Positions 1 to 7,742 are shown, numbered from the stretch's first letter. The stretch: DNA of 12,100 nt from Burkholderiales bacterium (GCA_025354075.1 JANXNO010000409.1:1-12100); one strand, 5' to 3'. Made by a program: numbers and translations. The notes: generated by a model not told the origin, from the sequence alone.

Positions 1-35
1 CCTCACCCCTAGCCCCTCTCCCGCCTGCGGGAGAG
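1..35. repeat. REP-like intergenic palindrome, left part at window edge
   Basis: Positions 16-35 form a perfect inverted repeat: CTCTCCCGC (16-24), a two-base CT loop, then GCGGGAGAG (27-35). The pyrimidine-rich lead-in (CCTCACCCCTAGCCC) resembles a dispersed palindromic repeat I recall as common in beta- and gammaproteobacterial genomes, usually between genes. No second copy is in this window, so its repetitive nature is inferred from recall. The reading frame of the following gene fragment stays open through it. Confidence 0.6.
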
Positions 36-277
36 TGGAACGAATACCGCGTGAATTTGTAACTGCTCTGCGCACCGGCAACGTCCCCGCCTGGCAAAAC
101 GCATGGCAAATTCAATCATCGGAAATTCTGTCAGCCGATTCAATCATCCTCGGTGACAGCCGCCCACGCCTGCGCCTCACGCCGCGCGAACCCTCCGCGA
201 TGTCAAAACTTGCAGCCTTCTTTCAGCGCAAACCAACGTTAGAAGAAGTACTGACCAAGCTTCAATTGCAACTATGA
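2..277 (+). CDS. C-terminal fragment, probable RpfE-type phosphoglycerate mutase-like protein (partial)
   Basis: This frame is open from the left edge of the window to a TGA at 275-277. The first possible start inside it is GTG at 35, giving 80 residues, but that codon lies on the last base of a palindromic repeat and has no visible ribosome binding site. The sequence from about residue 8 (FVTALRTGNVPAWQNAWQ) through ILGDSRPRLRLTPRE to the end resembles, from memory, the C-terminus of the cofactor-independent phosphoglycerate mutase-like (RpfE) proteins that often precede recJ in betaproteobacteria. The residues read through the repeat (LTPSPSPACGRV) are low-complexity and look like translated repeat, so the gene may be interrupted or truncated. 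It overlaps the recJ start by four bases (ATGA), which suggests translational coupling. The family assignment is tentative; the coding status of the last 70 codons is more likely than not. Confidence 0.45.
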   Translation, partial: LTPSPSPACGRVERIPREFVTALRTGNVPAWQNAWQIQSSEILSADSIILGDSRPRLRLTPREPSAMSKLAAFFQRKPTLEEVLTKLQLQL

Positions 278-1980
278 ACACCGCGGCCCCAGCGCTGCAT
301 CGCCGCGCGTTCGACGCTACCGTTTCAAAGCAACTCGAAGCCAGCGGCATTTCGCCCCTCTTCTCGCGTCTGTACGCCGCGCGTGGGATCAGCAGCGCGT
401 CTGACATCGAATGGAAACTCTCGCAACTGCCCTCGCCCACGAGCTTGAAGGGTATCGATGCGGTGTGCGAACGGCTGATTCAGGCGATCACGTTGCGGCA
501 AAAAGTCCTGATCGTGGCGGACTACGATGCCGACGGCGCTACCGCCTGCGCGGTGGCGTTGCGCGGACTGCGCGCGCTGGGGGCGCAAGTGGCTTACATC
601 GTGCCCAATCGCTTTGAATTTGGCTACGGCCTTACGCCGGAAATCGTGGCGCTAGCTGCGCATGAAGCACCCAGCGTGATCGTGACCGTGGACAACGGCA
701 TCGCCAGCGTCGAAGGCGTTGCCGCCGCACAAGCGCTTGGCATTGACGTAGTCGTCACGGACCACCATTTGCCGGGCGCAACGCTGCCGGATACGCCCAC
801 CATTGTGAACCCCAATCAGGTGGGTTGCACTTTCCCAAGCAAGGCTATTGCGGGTGTCGGCGTCATGTTTTACGTACTGCTGGCGCTGCGTGCAAAGCTA
901 CGTGAACGCGGCGTGTTCACCACAACAACGCAGCCCGATTTGAATCGCCTGCTCGATCTCGTCGCGCTCGGTACCGTGGCCGATGTGGTACCGCTGGATG
1001 CGGTCAATAGGCGATTGGTCGAAGCGGGTTTGCGACGCATGCGTGATGGTCAGGCCAACGCAGGTATCGCGGCGCTGTTCGAGGTCGCCAAGCGTGACGT
1101 GAAAAAAGCAACTGCGTACGATCTCGGTTTCATGCTCGGGCCGCGCGTGAATGCGGCAGGGCGACTGGATGACATTTCGCTCGGCATCGAATGCCTGACC
1201 ACCGATGATCCCGCTCGCGCCGCCGAAATTGCCGAAGAACTTGATCGCCTGAATCGCGAGCGCAAGGGCATCGAATCGGGCATGCGCGAGGAGGCCGACC
1301 AGCTCATCACCGGCACCTTCACGCCTGAGCAAAAAAGTATCGTAGTGACTGACCCAACTTGGCATCAAGGTGTTGTCGGCATTGTGGCGGGGCGACTGCG
1401 CGAAGCACATCATCGCCCTACGATTGTGTTTGCGCCCGGTGACAAGGGCGAACTCAAGGGCTCTGGCCGCTCGATCCCCGGTTTTCATATGCGCGATGCG
1501 CTTGATCTCGTGTCAAAGCGTGGGCCGCATTTGATGCGTAAATTCGGCGGTCACGCGATGGCCGCTGGGCTCACGATTGCTGAAGAAAATTTCGCCGCCT
1601 TCGCGAAGAGTTTCGAGCAGGTAGCCAGCGAGCTTTTGACGCCCGATCAACTGGAGCAACGCGTTGAAAGCGACGGCTCTTTCGCCCTCGACGAATTCGA
1701 TTTCGACACCGCACATGCGCTCTATCAACATGTGTGGGGACAGGCGTTTCCAGCGCCGCTGTTCGACGACGAATTCACCGTGATGGATTCGCGCATCGTG
1801 GGGTTAAAACACACCAAAATGCGACTCAAACGCGAGGGACGTACCTTCGACGCCATCCGCTTCGGCTGCGTCGAGCCGCCGCCGCAGCCGCTGCGTGCTG
1901 CTTATCGCGTGTCGCTGTCCGAATATCAGGGCGTGCAGCGACTGGAGCTGATTGTTGAACGGTGGTGGCCGGTTAGCTGA
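274..1980 (+). CDS. recJ: Single-stranded-DNA-specific exonuclease RecJ
   Basis: RecJ degrades single-stranded DNA 5' to 3' and works in the cytoplasm in RecF-pathway recombination, mismatch repair and base excision repair. The 568-residue product matches the usual length (E. coli RecJ is 577). The DHH phosphoesterase core is complete: DYDADG at 83-88, VDNG at 139-142, TDHH at 162-165, ADVVPLD near 236-242 and GPRVNAAGR at 289-297. The DHHA1 half follows with WHQGVVGIVAGR (363-374), GSGRS (396-400) and FGGHAMAAG (424-432). The C-terminal OB-like region contains WGQAFPAPLFDDEF and ends VERWWPVS. The acidic and histidine metal ligands expected of the family are present, so the enzyme should be active. 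The ATG at 274 overlaps the stop of the upstream frame; no good ribosome binding site precedes it, which fits coupled translation. The imuA cassette starts 49 bp downstream on the same strand with no clear terminator between. Confidence 0.97.
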   Translation: MNTAAPALHRRAFDATVSKQLEASGISPLFSRLYAARGISSASDIEWKLSQLPSPTSLKGIDAVCERLIQAITLRQKVLIVADYDADGATACAVALRGLRALGAQVAYIVPNRFEFGYGLTPEIVALAAHEAPSVIVTVDNGIASVEGVAAAQALGIDVVVTDHHLPGATLPDTPTIVNPNQVGCTFPSKAIAGVGVMFYVLLALRAKLRERGVFTTTTQPDLNRLLDLVALGTVADVVPLDAVNRRLVEAGLRRMRDGQANAGIAALFEVAKRDVKKATAYDLGFMLGPRVNAAGRLDDISLGIECLTTDDPARAAEIAEELDRLNRERKGIESGMREEADQLITGTFTPEQKSIVVTDPTWHQGVVGIVAGRLREAHHRPTIVFAPGDKGELKGSGRSIPGFHMRDALDLVSKRGPHLMRKFGGHAMAAGLTIAEENFAAFAKSFEQVASELLTPDQLEQRVESDGSFALDEFDFDTAHALYQHVWGQAFPAPLFDDEFTVMDSRIVGLKHTKMRLKREGRTFDAIRFGCVEPPPQPLRAAYRVSLSEYQGVQRLELIVERWWPVS

Positions 1981-1992
1981 ACAAAAGCTAAC

Positions 1993-2021
1993 TTGCGAGT
2001 CGTCGCAAAATACTGTAAAAA
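1993..2021 (+). promoter_or_regulatory. Candidate sigma-70 promoter of the imu cassette
   Basis: TTGCGA (1993-1998) is a fair -35 element. Seventeen bases later lies TAAAAA (2016-2021), a -10 element matching four of six consensus bases. Transcription would then begin near 2028-2030, on or just before the imuA ATG at 2030. The -10 element lies inside the LexA box, so LexA binding would block RNA polymerase directly. This is inference from pattern and spacing. Confidence 0.45.
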
Positions 2022-2030
2022 TATACAGTA
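2011..2030 (+). promoter_or_regulatory. LexA-binding SOS box upstream of imuA
   Basis: The 20 bases TACTGTAAAAATATACAGTA contain CTGT (2013-2016), eight A/T bases, and ACAG (2025-2028), the core of the LexA operator of E. coli and related bacteria. The outer TA bases on each side are also symmetric. Its last base is the A of the ATG at 2030. Position and sequence indicate that the imuA-imuB-dnaE2 cassette is repressed by LexA and induced by DNA damage, as known for this cassette in other proteobacteria. Confidence 0.95.
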
Positions 2031-2935
2031 TGAATGCGCTGTTTTTTTCCAATCTTTCGGCAAACAATCCCGTTCTGCGCGATCACGTGCGGCTGGGCGT
2101 GGAAGACACAGGCGAAAGCCATTTTTCACTTAACAGTGAAACCCCACCCGGCGTTGCATCAAGTTTTGCCGTGCTCGACGCCTTTTTGCCCTGGCGCGGC
2201 TGGCCAGTCGGCACTATGACAGAGATCATGACTGACGTCGTGGGCTGTGGTGAGCTCTCGCTACTGTTACCCGCCATGGCACGTTTGACCCAGGAAAAAC
2301 GTCCCATCTTGTGTATTGGTGCACCACATACCCTATTTGCACCGGCACTCGCTCAGGTCGGCATTGATCCGGCTTATGTCACTCAAATAAATCCCTCCTC
2401 GACACTTAAACACAACAAAGAAAACCTATGGTCAGCCGAACAAGCGTTGAAAACTGGACTCCCCGGCATGGTGGTGTTGTGGAGTCCCGCATACAGTTAC
2501 GGTCACTGTCCACCGGAAGTACTGCGTCGCCTGCATTTGGCAACGATCGGGCGCGAGACGATGCTGATCCACTTTCGCGGCGCATCGTCTATGTCGCAGC
2601 CCTCGCCGGCCTGGTTGCGCTTTGGTTATGCGGCGGATGACGCCCACATTCGCCTGCAAGTGCTTAAGTGCCGTGGGCGGCTACTCACACGGCCACTGAT
2701 CACACTGGATCGCGCGTCAGTGCAAGCCCGGTTGTACGGGCATTTTCAGGCTATCAGCGCGCTACATCAGACCATCACACACGGACGGTCTGATGTTCAT
2801 AGCGCTTCCGATGCGATGGTTCCGCACGCTACGGAGTCCCATCAAAATCACACTGTTTGCTACAAAACCACAACAGCGGACACGCGCGCCAAGCTCAGTG
2901 TGGCACTGTCGCCGCCGCTATCAACTTCGCACTGA
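2030..2935 (+). CDS. imuA: ImuA, SOS mutasome RecA-like accessory protein
   Basis: ImuA is a degenerate RecA-fold protein (sometimes labelled SulA-like) that acts with ImuB and DnaE2 in damage-induced mutagenesis. The match is clear in SSFAVLDAFLPWRGWPVGTMTEIMTD (residues 44-69), GELSLLLPAMARL (74-86), ENLWSAEQALKTG (131-143) and SPAWLRFGYAADDAHIRLQVLKCRGR (192-217). The start at 2030 gives 301 residues. Upstream in-frame codons lie inside recJ or the SOS box, and GTG at 2087 is the main alternative. There is no ribosome binding site before 2030 because the LexA box occupies that space, so translation may be leaderless. The tail after about residue 244 is unlike the family core and carries seven histidines among its last 58 residues. 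The protein is the first of a LexA-controlled cassette and is followed by an unusual 178 bp gap. Family identity is secure; the exact start is less so. Confidence 0.9.
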   Translation: MNALFFSNLSANNPVLRDHVRLGVEDTGESHFSLNSETPPGVASSFAVLDAFLPWRGWPVGTMTEIMTDVVGCGELSLLLPAMARLTQEKRPILCIGAPHTLFAPALAQVGIDPAYVTQINPSSTLKHNKENLWSAEQALKTGLPGMVVLWSPAYSYGHCPPEVLRRLHLATIGRETMLIHFRGASSMSQPSPAWLRFGYAADDAHIRLQVLKCRGRLLTRPLITLDRASVQARLYGHFQAISALHQTITHGRSDVHSASDAMVPHATESHQNHTVCYKTTTADTRAKLSVALSPPLSTSH

Positions 2936-3021
2936 TGCTACCTGGAGGTCAGTACATTGGCACGTAGATTTTGGAACAAGAAAAGTGCTGAATTTACGTG
3001 TCAGGCTAGGCGCAAAGCGCA

Positions 3022-3039
3022 ACAATAGCCAGCTATTGT
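3022..3039. repeat. Short perfect inverted repeat in the imuA-imuB gap
   Basis: ACAATAGC (3022-3029) and GCTATTGT (3032-3039) form an 8 bp stem with a two-base loop. It is immediately preceded by a weaker GCGC-AAA-GCGC hairpin at 3010-3020. No run of T follows, so it does not look like an intrinsic terminator. It could be an RNA processing or stabilising hairpin, a protein site, or chance. Confidence 0.4.
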
Positions 3040-3066
3040 GAGCATTTACAACGACGTATGGCGCGA

Positions 3067-3081
3067 AAAAGCAGCGCTTTT
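3067..3081 (+). terminator. Weak terminator-like hairpin ahead of imuB
   Basis: AAAAGC (3067-3072), AGC loop, GCTTTT (3076-3081) form a small stem ending in four T residues, 32 bp before the imuB start. The stem has only two GC pairs, so full termination is unlikely. Partial attenuation between imuA and imuB is possible but unproven. Confidence 0.25.
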
Positions 3082-3113
3082 ATGTTTCGAAATTTGCGCG
3101 GCAACGTACTAGC

Positions 3114-4541
3114 GTGTGGCTTGCAATTTACATTCCGGCCTTGCCTCTTCAGGCGTTTTCGCATGCGCTCATCGAATCCAGCCCGGTCGCCATTTATGAG
3201 CGTGACGCGAAACGCAGCCGCATAGTCGCAAGTAACAAAAAAGCGATTCAGCTGGGTATCAAACGAGGTTGTTCGCTGGCTGAGGCAAATGCGCTGTCCA
3301 ATGACCTCATTTCTCTGCCGCGAGAACCGCAGCGCGAAATAGCGCGTTTGCAGACACTGGCTGCTGCGGTCAGTCATTTAACGCCCAATATACACATCAG
3401 CGAATCGTTCGGACTGCTGCTGGATGTTTCAGCTTCGCTGACGCTTTTTGGTGGTGTGCATTTATTGCTGAATGAAGCGTTGATCTCAGTGGACACCCAA
3501 CAGCTTCGCGCACATAGAGTGATCGCACCGAGCGCGCGCGGTGCACGTTGGCTCGCACGTGGGCATCGTGAACTTGTTGTGGTTGATCATCTTGACGAAT
3601 GGCTAGATGATCTACCGCTTATCGCAACAGATTTGCCACTCGAAATGATTGGTGAATTGCAGGCACTCAATCTGCACAATCTCGCCGCAGTCAGACGACT
3701 GCCAACCGATCAACTAGGCAAGCGCGTGGGACCTGACCTGTCGCTAGCGTTGGCACAAGCTTATGGCCGTGCATCACAATCGCTGCCGTTCTGGAAACCG
3801 CTCACCCATTTCAGGGAACGCGTCGAATTTCTTGATCTCGCCCGCGAACAATCGCACTGGATGCCCGGCATCACCACCCTGCTGCAACAGTTGCAAAACT
3901 ATCTCTGGCAACGTGCCTGCGCAACAACAGCTATCCAGTTCATCTTTTTTCATGGCACTCAACAACAAACAAATTTGTTGCTGAGTGCGGCACACGGCAC
4001 ACAGTCAACACAACAGTGGCAGCGCCTGTTTGACGCGAAACTTGAACGCACTGTAATACCGCACGAAATTTCCAGCATTGCCCTACTGTGCGAACACATT
4101 GAACCCATGCAGTTTGCCGAGCTTGATTTTTTTGATCGCAGTCATAACAAAAATATCCAGTGGCAATTGCTTGTTGCGCTCATAAAAACACGGGTTGGCA
4201 ACCAGTCAGTGCTGGAGTCTCCTCACCGCAATCACAATGCGCTGCCAGAGTCGTCAGCGACACTGAAAAACGATTTAGCAACAGCGCATAACGCCGATCA
4301 GCTACGACCGGCCTGGTTAATCGAGCCGCCACGCAGACTCTACGGCGAAACCCTGCGCAAGCTGTTTGCGTCATTGCGTATCCAACATCCAGAGCGTGTT
4401 CAGGAAAACTGGATGATGAATGCCAATGATCGCCCGACTGAACGCGACTACTACATAGCCAAGTCACCCGATCATTGCTTTTGGTGGATATTCCGGGAGC
4501 GCGCTGCGGGCTTCTGGTATTTGCACGGCATCTTTGCCTGA
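3114..4541 (+). CDS. imuB: ImuB, catalytically inactive Y-family polymerase-like mutasome hub
   Basis: ImuB resembles Y-family DNA polymerases but does not synthesise DNA; it bridges DnaE2, ImuA and the beta clamp. The 475-residue product begins MWLAIYIPALPLQAF, typical of the family, and lacks the acidic DxD motif of active Y-family polymerases at that point. LLLDVSASLTLFGG (101-114) matches the region where active enzymes carry their second acidic pair. The little-finger region runs to about 365, then LRPAWLIEPPRRL (397-409) and PERVQENWMMNANDRPTERDYYIA...GFWYLHGIFA close the protein, as in typical ImuB. AELDFF (335-340) could be a degenerate clamp-binding motif (consensus QLxLF). The GTG at 3114 is the only start in frame before the conserved N-terminus, and no ribosome binding site is obvious. 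Base composition is lower in GC than recJ. It follows imuA by 178 bp and precedes dnaE2 by 15 bp. Confidence 0.93.
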   Translation: MWLAIYIPALPLQAFSHALIESSPVAIYERDAKRSRIVASNKKAIQLGIKRGCSLAEANALSNDLISLPREPQREIARLQTLAAAVSHLTPNIHISESFGLLLDVSASLTLFGGVHLLLNEALISVDTQQLRAHRVIAPSARGARWLARGHRELVVVDHLDEWLDDLPLIATDLPLEMIGELQALNLHNLAAVRRLPTDQLGKRVGPDLSLALAQAYGRASQSLPFWKPLTHFRERVEFLDLAREQSHWMPGITTLLQQLQNYLWQRACATTAIQFIFFHGTQQQTNLLLSAAHGTQSTQQWQRLFDAKLERTVIPHEISSIALLCEHIEPMQFAELDFFDRSHNKNIQWQLLVALIKTRVGNQSVLESPHRNHNALPESSATLKNDLATAHNADQLRPAWLIEPPRRLYGETLRKLFASLRIQHPERVQENWMMNANDRPTERDYYIAKSPDHCFWWIFRERAAGFWYLHGIFA

Positions 4542-4556
4542 CGGTCGCGCGTACCC

Positions 4557-7500
4557 ATGCTGCCCGTCTACGCAGAGCTTTTTTGCCGCTCCAATTTCAG
4601 CTTTCAACATGGCGCGTCGCATCCTAAAGAACTGGTCAGTACGGCCTTCACGCTGGGATATCGCGCCATCGCGATCACCGACGAATGCTCCCTGGCGGGA
4701 TCGGTGCGCGCGCATACGCATTACCGCGAACTGTTATCCGAGAAAAAAATATCGCCTGATGCGAGCACCTTCCAGCTTATTGTCGGCGCCTCTTTCAGAT
4801 CAGGAAAAAACACACTCATCCTGCTGGCGCAATCCAGATCTGGCTATGGCGATTTATGCGAATTCATTACCCAATGCCGGAAAAATATTACCAAAGGAAC
4901 CTACCGCCTTGATACGCACCTCCTGACCCTCATCAGGGATTGTTACGCGATTATTATTCCCTCTGATAGCTGTGAGGAGATCATTGCTGCGACCGAAAAG
5001 CTTGATCGCGCCATTGGTTTTACCCGGCTGCTGACTGCGTCAGATGCATTGAATTTTCAGCACGCTGAAGTTATCGCCAGACAGTACACACTTCCAATCA
5101 CGGCCTGTGGCGATGTGCTCGTGCACGAAAAATCGCGCCAGCCATTGCAAGACATACTCACCGCAATTCATAACAAAACAACGGTCGACCAGCTTGGCCC
5201 ATTAGCCGAACAAAATGCTGAACGCGTGCTCAGGCCCGTCTCGGCACTCCGGTATCTTTATCCTGCTGAATTGCTCATTGAGAGCACACAAATTGCAGCA
5301 ACGTGCAAATTCACGCTCGACGAGCTTCGCTATGAATATCCGGAGGAAATTGTTCCACCTGGCTACACACGAGCGAGCTACCTTCATGAGCAAACCTGGC
5401 TCGGCGCGCAGCGAAGGTATGACGGCAAGGTTCCAGAAAAAATTTCTGAGCTGATCAAGAAAGAATTTACCCTGATTGCTGAAAAGAAATATGAAGCCTA
5501 TTTTCTGACGGTATACGACATCGTGCTCAAGGCGCGCGAGCTGGGCATCCTGTGTCAAGGTCGCGGATCAGCCGCCAATTCTGTGGTCTGCTATTGCCTT
5601 GGCATCACTGAACTGGATCCGGAAAAAATCAATGTGCTGTTTGAGCGCTTTATGTCGACAGATCGCAACGAACCGCCAGACATAGACGTCGATTTTGAAC
5701 ACGAACGACGTGAAGAAATCATTCAATATATTTACGCAAAATACGGCCGTGACCGCGCAGCCCTTTGCGCCGCTGTGTCCTGCTATCACACCAAAGGCGC
5801 AATCCGCGATGTCGGTAAGGCATTGGGCTTCTCTTTGGATCAGGTGGATCGCATCAGCAAAAACCTGTCATGGTGGGACCGGCGGGACGGCTTGGATGAA
5901 CGGCTGGTAGAAATGGGCTTTGACCCGGAAGTCCATCGCGTAAAGCAATTGCTGAAATACACCGATGAGTTAATCGGTTTTCCGCGCCATCTGTCGCAAC
6001 ACCCGGGCGGATTTGTGATCGCACAGGGGCGGCTAGACCGGCAAGTGCCCATCGAGGACGCCGCCATGCCCGATCGCACTGTCATTCAGTGGGACAAAGA
6101 TGATATTGACGCGCTTGGGCTCATGAAGGTGGACATTCTTGGACTGGGAATGCTGTCTTGCTTGCGCCGCGCGTTGCAACTGGTAGGTGCGCAACGGGGC
6201 AAATCGTTCACGATGCACGAAATTCCCAAAGATGACAAAGCGGTTTATCAAATGCTTTGCCGTGGTGAAAGTACCGGCGTGTTTCAAGTCGAATCGCGCG
6301 CGCAGATGAACATGCTGCCGCGACTCAAGCCCATGAAATTTTTCGATCTTGTGGTGCAAATCGCTATCGTGCGACCTGGGCCTATTCAGGGCGGCATGGT
6401 GCATCCGTATCTCAAGCGCAGACAGGCCATCGAGAAAGTGACCTACCCATCAGATGCAGTCAAGAGCGTTTTGGAAAGAACCCTCGGCATTCCCATTTTT
6501 CAGGAACAAGTCATGGAGTTGTCCATGAAAGCCGCGGGCTTTACTCCGTCTGAGGCCGACAATCTGCGCCGCTCCATGGCCGCATGGAAACGCAACGGTG
6601 GGATGGGGCATCTCAAAGACAAGCTGACTAACGGCATGCTGAGCCGTGGTTACACACTGGACTTCGCAGAATCGATTTACAGGCAGATTGAAGGCTTTGG
6701 CAGCTATGGATTTCCAGAATCCCATGCAGCAAGCTTTGCGCTTCTTGCCTACTACTCCGCATGGGTCAAATGTCACTATCCTGCCGCATTTTGCTGCGCT
6801 CTGCTCAACAGTCAACCGATGGGGTTTTATTCGCCGTCGCAACTCACGCAGGACGCACGTCGCAACGGCGTCACCGTGTTGCCAGTCAACATTAACGAAA
6901 GTGAATTCGATTGTTTACTCATTACTGAATCCGCGCCGAGCGATAACAGCGCTGAATCCAGCACCGTTATCGCCCGGCAAATGCGTCTGGGCTTTCGTAT
7001 GGTCAGCGGGTTGGGCGACGAGACTGCGTTGAGACTTGTTGAGGAACGGAAGAACGGTAAATACCTCGATATCCGTGACGTCGTCCAGCGTGCTGATCTC
7101 AACAGCAAAGCCGTCAAAGCGCTAACTGATGCCGATGCGTTCAGATCTCTCACAGGCAGCCGTTTGCAGTCGCGATGGCATGCTGCCGCCACGCGACTGG
7201 CGGATTTGCCACTCGCGCCCAGCGCCGCTGAAGCGCTCCCTGCTTCGCTCACCCCCTTCACGCTAGGCCAGGAAGTGATCGCCGATTTTCGCAGTACGGG
7301 GCTCACGCTGCGCACCCATCCGCTCAAGCTGCTGCGCGGCTTACTCAAAGGTGTTTACCGCGCCGAAGACCTGAGACAAGTCACCTCAGGTCATCACATC
7401 CGCGTTGCTGGCCTCGTAACCTGCCGTCAACGCCCCGGCACGGCCAGCGGCGTCACCTTCGTCACGCTAGAGGACGAAACTGGCAACACCAACGTCATCG

Positions 7501-7673
7501 TATGGCGCGACCTGGCCGAGAAGGAGCGCCGCGCACTGATCGCGTCCCGCCTCATGATCGTACACGGCAAGCTGGAGCATCAGGGGCCAATCACGCATCT
7601 GGTTGCAGTGCATATGGAAGACGCCTCGCATCTGCTGGCTGACCTGACCGTGGTGTCGCATGATTTTCACTAA
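4557..7673 (+). CDS. dnaE2: Error-prone DNA polymerase DnaE2 (ImuC)
   Basis: DnaE2 is a C-family alpha-subunit paralogue that performs mutagenic translesion synthesis as part of the ImuA-ImuB-DnaE2 complex. The 1038 residues fit the family length. The N-terminal PHP domain starts YAELFCRSNFSFQHGASHP (5-23) and includes ITDECSLAG (40-48). The polymerase core has QGRGSAANS (334-342), PPDIDVDF (373-380) with predicted catalytic Asp377 and Asp379, and MKVDILGL (523-530) with predicted third catalytic Asp526. FGSYGFPESHAASFALLAYYSAW (714-736) is characteristic of DnaE2. A helix-hairpin-helix region (about 810-865) and an OB fold (about 945-1020) follow. No replicative-type C-terminal clamp motif or tau-binding tail is present, as expected for DnaE2, which is recruited through ImuB. 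The ATG at 4557 matches the conserved MLPVYAELFC start. It should be co-transcribed with imuB and controlled by the LexA box at 2011-2030. Confidence 0.97.
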   Translation: MLPVYAELFCRSNFSFQHGASHPKELVSTAFTLGYRAIAITDECSLAGSVRAHTHYRELLSEKKISPDASTFQLIVGASFRSGKNTLILLAQSRSGYGDLCEFITQCRKNITKGTYRLDTHLLTLIRDCYAIIIPSDSCEEIIAATEKLDRAIGFTRLLTASDALNFQHAEVIARQYTLPITACGDVLVHEKSRQPLQDILTAIHNKTTVDQLGPLAEQNAERVLRPVSALRYLYPAELLIESTQIAATCKFTLDELRYEYPEEIVPPGYTRASYLHEQTWLGAQRRYDGKVPEKISELIKKEFTLIAEKKYEAYFLTVYDIVLKARELGILCQGRGSAANSVVCYCLGITELDPEKINVLFERFMSTDRNEPPDIDVDFEHERREEIIQYIYAKYGRDRAALCAAVSCYHTKGAIRDVGKALGFSLDQVDRISKNLSWWDRRDGLDERLVEMGFDPEVHRVKQLLKYTDELIGFPRHLSQHPGGFVIAQGRLDRQVPIEDAAMPDRTVIQWDKDDIDALGLMKVDILGLGMLSCLRRALQLVGAQRGKSFTMHEIPKDDKAVYQMLCRGESTGVFQVESRAQMNMLPRLKPMKFFDLVVQIAIVRPGPIQGGMVHPYLKRRQAIEKVTYPSDAVKSVLERTLGIPIFQEQVMELSMKAAGFTPSEADNLRRSMAAWKRNGGMGHLKDKLTNGMLSRGYTLDFAESIYRQIEGFGSYGFPESHAASFALLAYYSAWVKCHYPAAFCCALLNSQPMGFYSPSQLTQDARRNGVTVLPVNINESEFDCLLITESAPSDNSAESSTVIARQMRLGFRMVSGLGDETALRLVEERKNGKYLDIRDVVQRADLNSKAVKALTDADAFRSLTGSRLQSRWHAAATRLADLPLAPSAAEALPASLTPFTLGQEVIADFRSTGLTLRTHPLKLLRGLLKGVYRAEDLRQVTSGHHIRVAGLVTCRQRPGTASGVTFVTLEDETGNTNVIVWRDLAEKERRALIASRLMIVHGKLEHQGPITHLVAVHMEDASHLLADLTVVSHDFH

Positions 7674-7742
7674 CGTACGCCAAGATTCTCACTGCGCACC
7701 CGGGGGCACACCCTATAGGCCGCGAGCATCGAATGCAGTAAT

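Noticed and set aside
1..35. CRISPR repeat
   Set aside because: Only a single palindromic unit is present, with no regularly spaced copies in the window.
898..1488. Long open frame on the minus strand (196 codons) inside recJ
   Set aside because: It is fully antisense to the conserved RecJ core, and its sequence shows no recognisable motif; GC-rich coding DNA often leaves such antisense frames open.
1952..2029. Longer ImuA starting at ATG 1952
   Set aside because: This start lies within recJ and would place the promoter and LexA box inside the coding region; the added residues have no family resemblance.
3058..3113. ATG codons at 3058 and 3082 as starts for imuB or for a small gene ahead of it
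   Set aside because: Both are out of frame with ImuB, and the frame they open runs into imuB with an arginine- and phenylalanine-rich sequence of no recognisable family and no ribosome binding site.
6827..7348. 173-codon minus-strand frame within dnaE2
   Set aside because: It lies opposite the conserved DnaE2 C-terminal region and is rich in Ser/Arg as expected of an antisense shadow.
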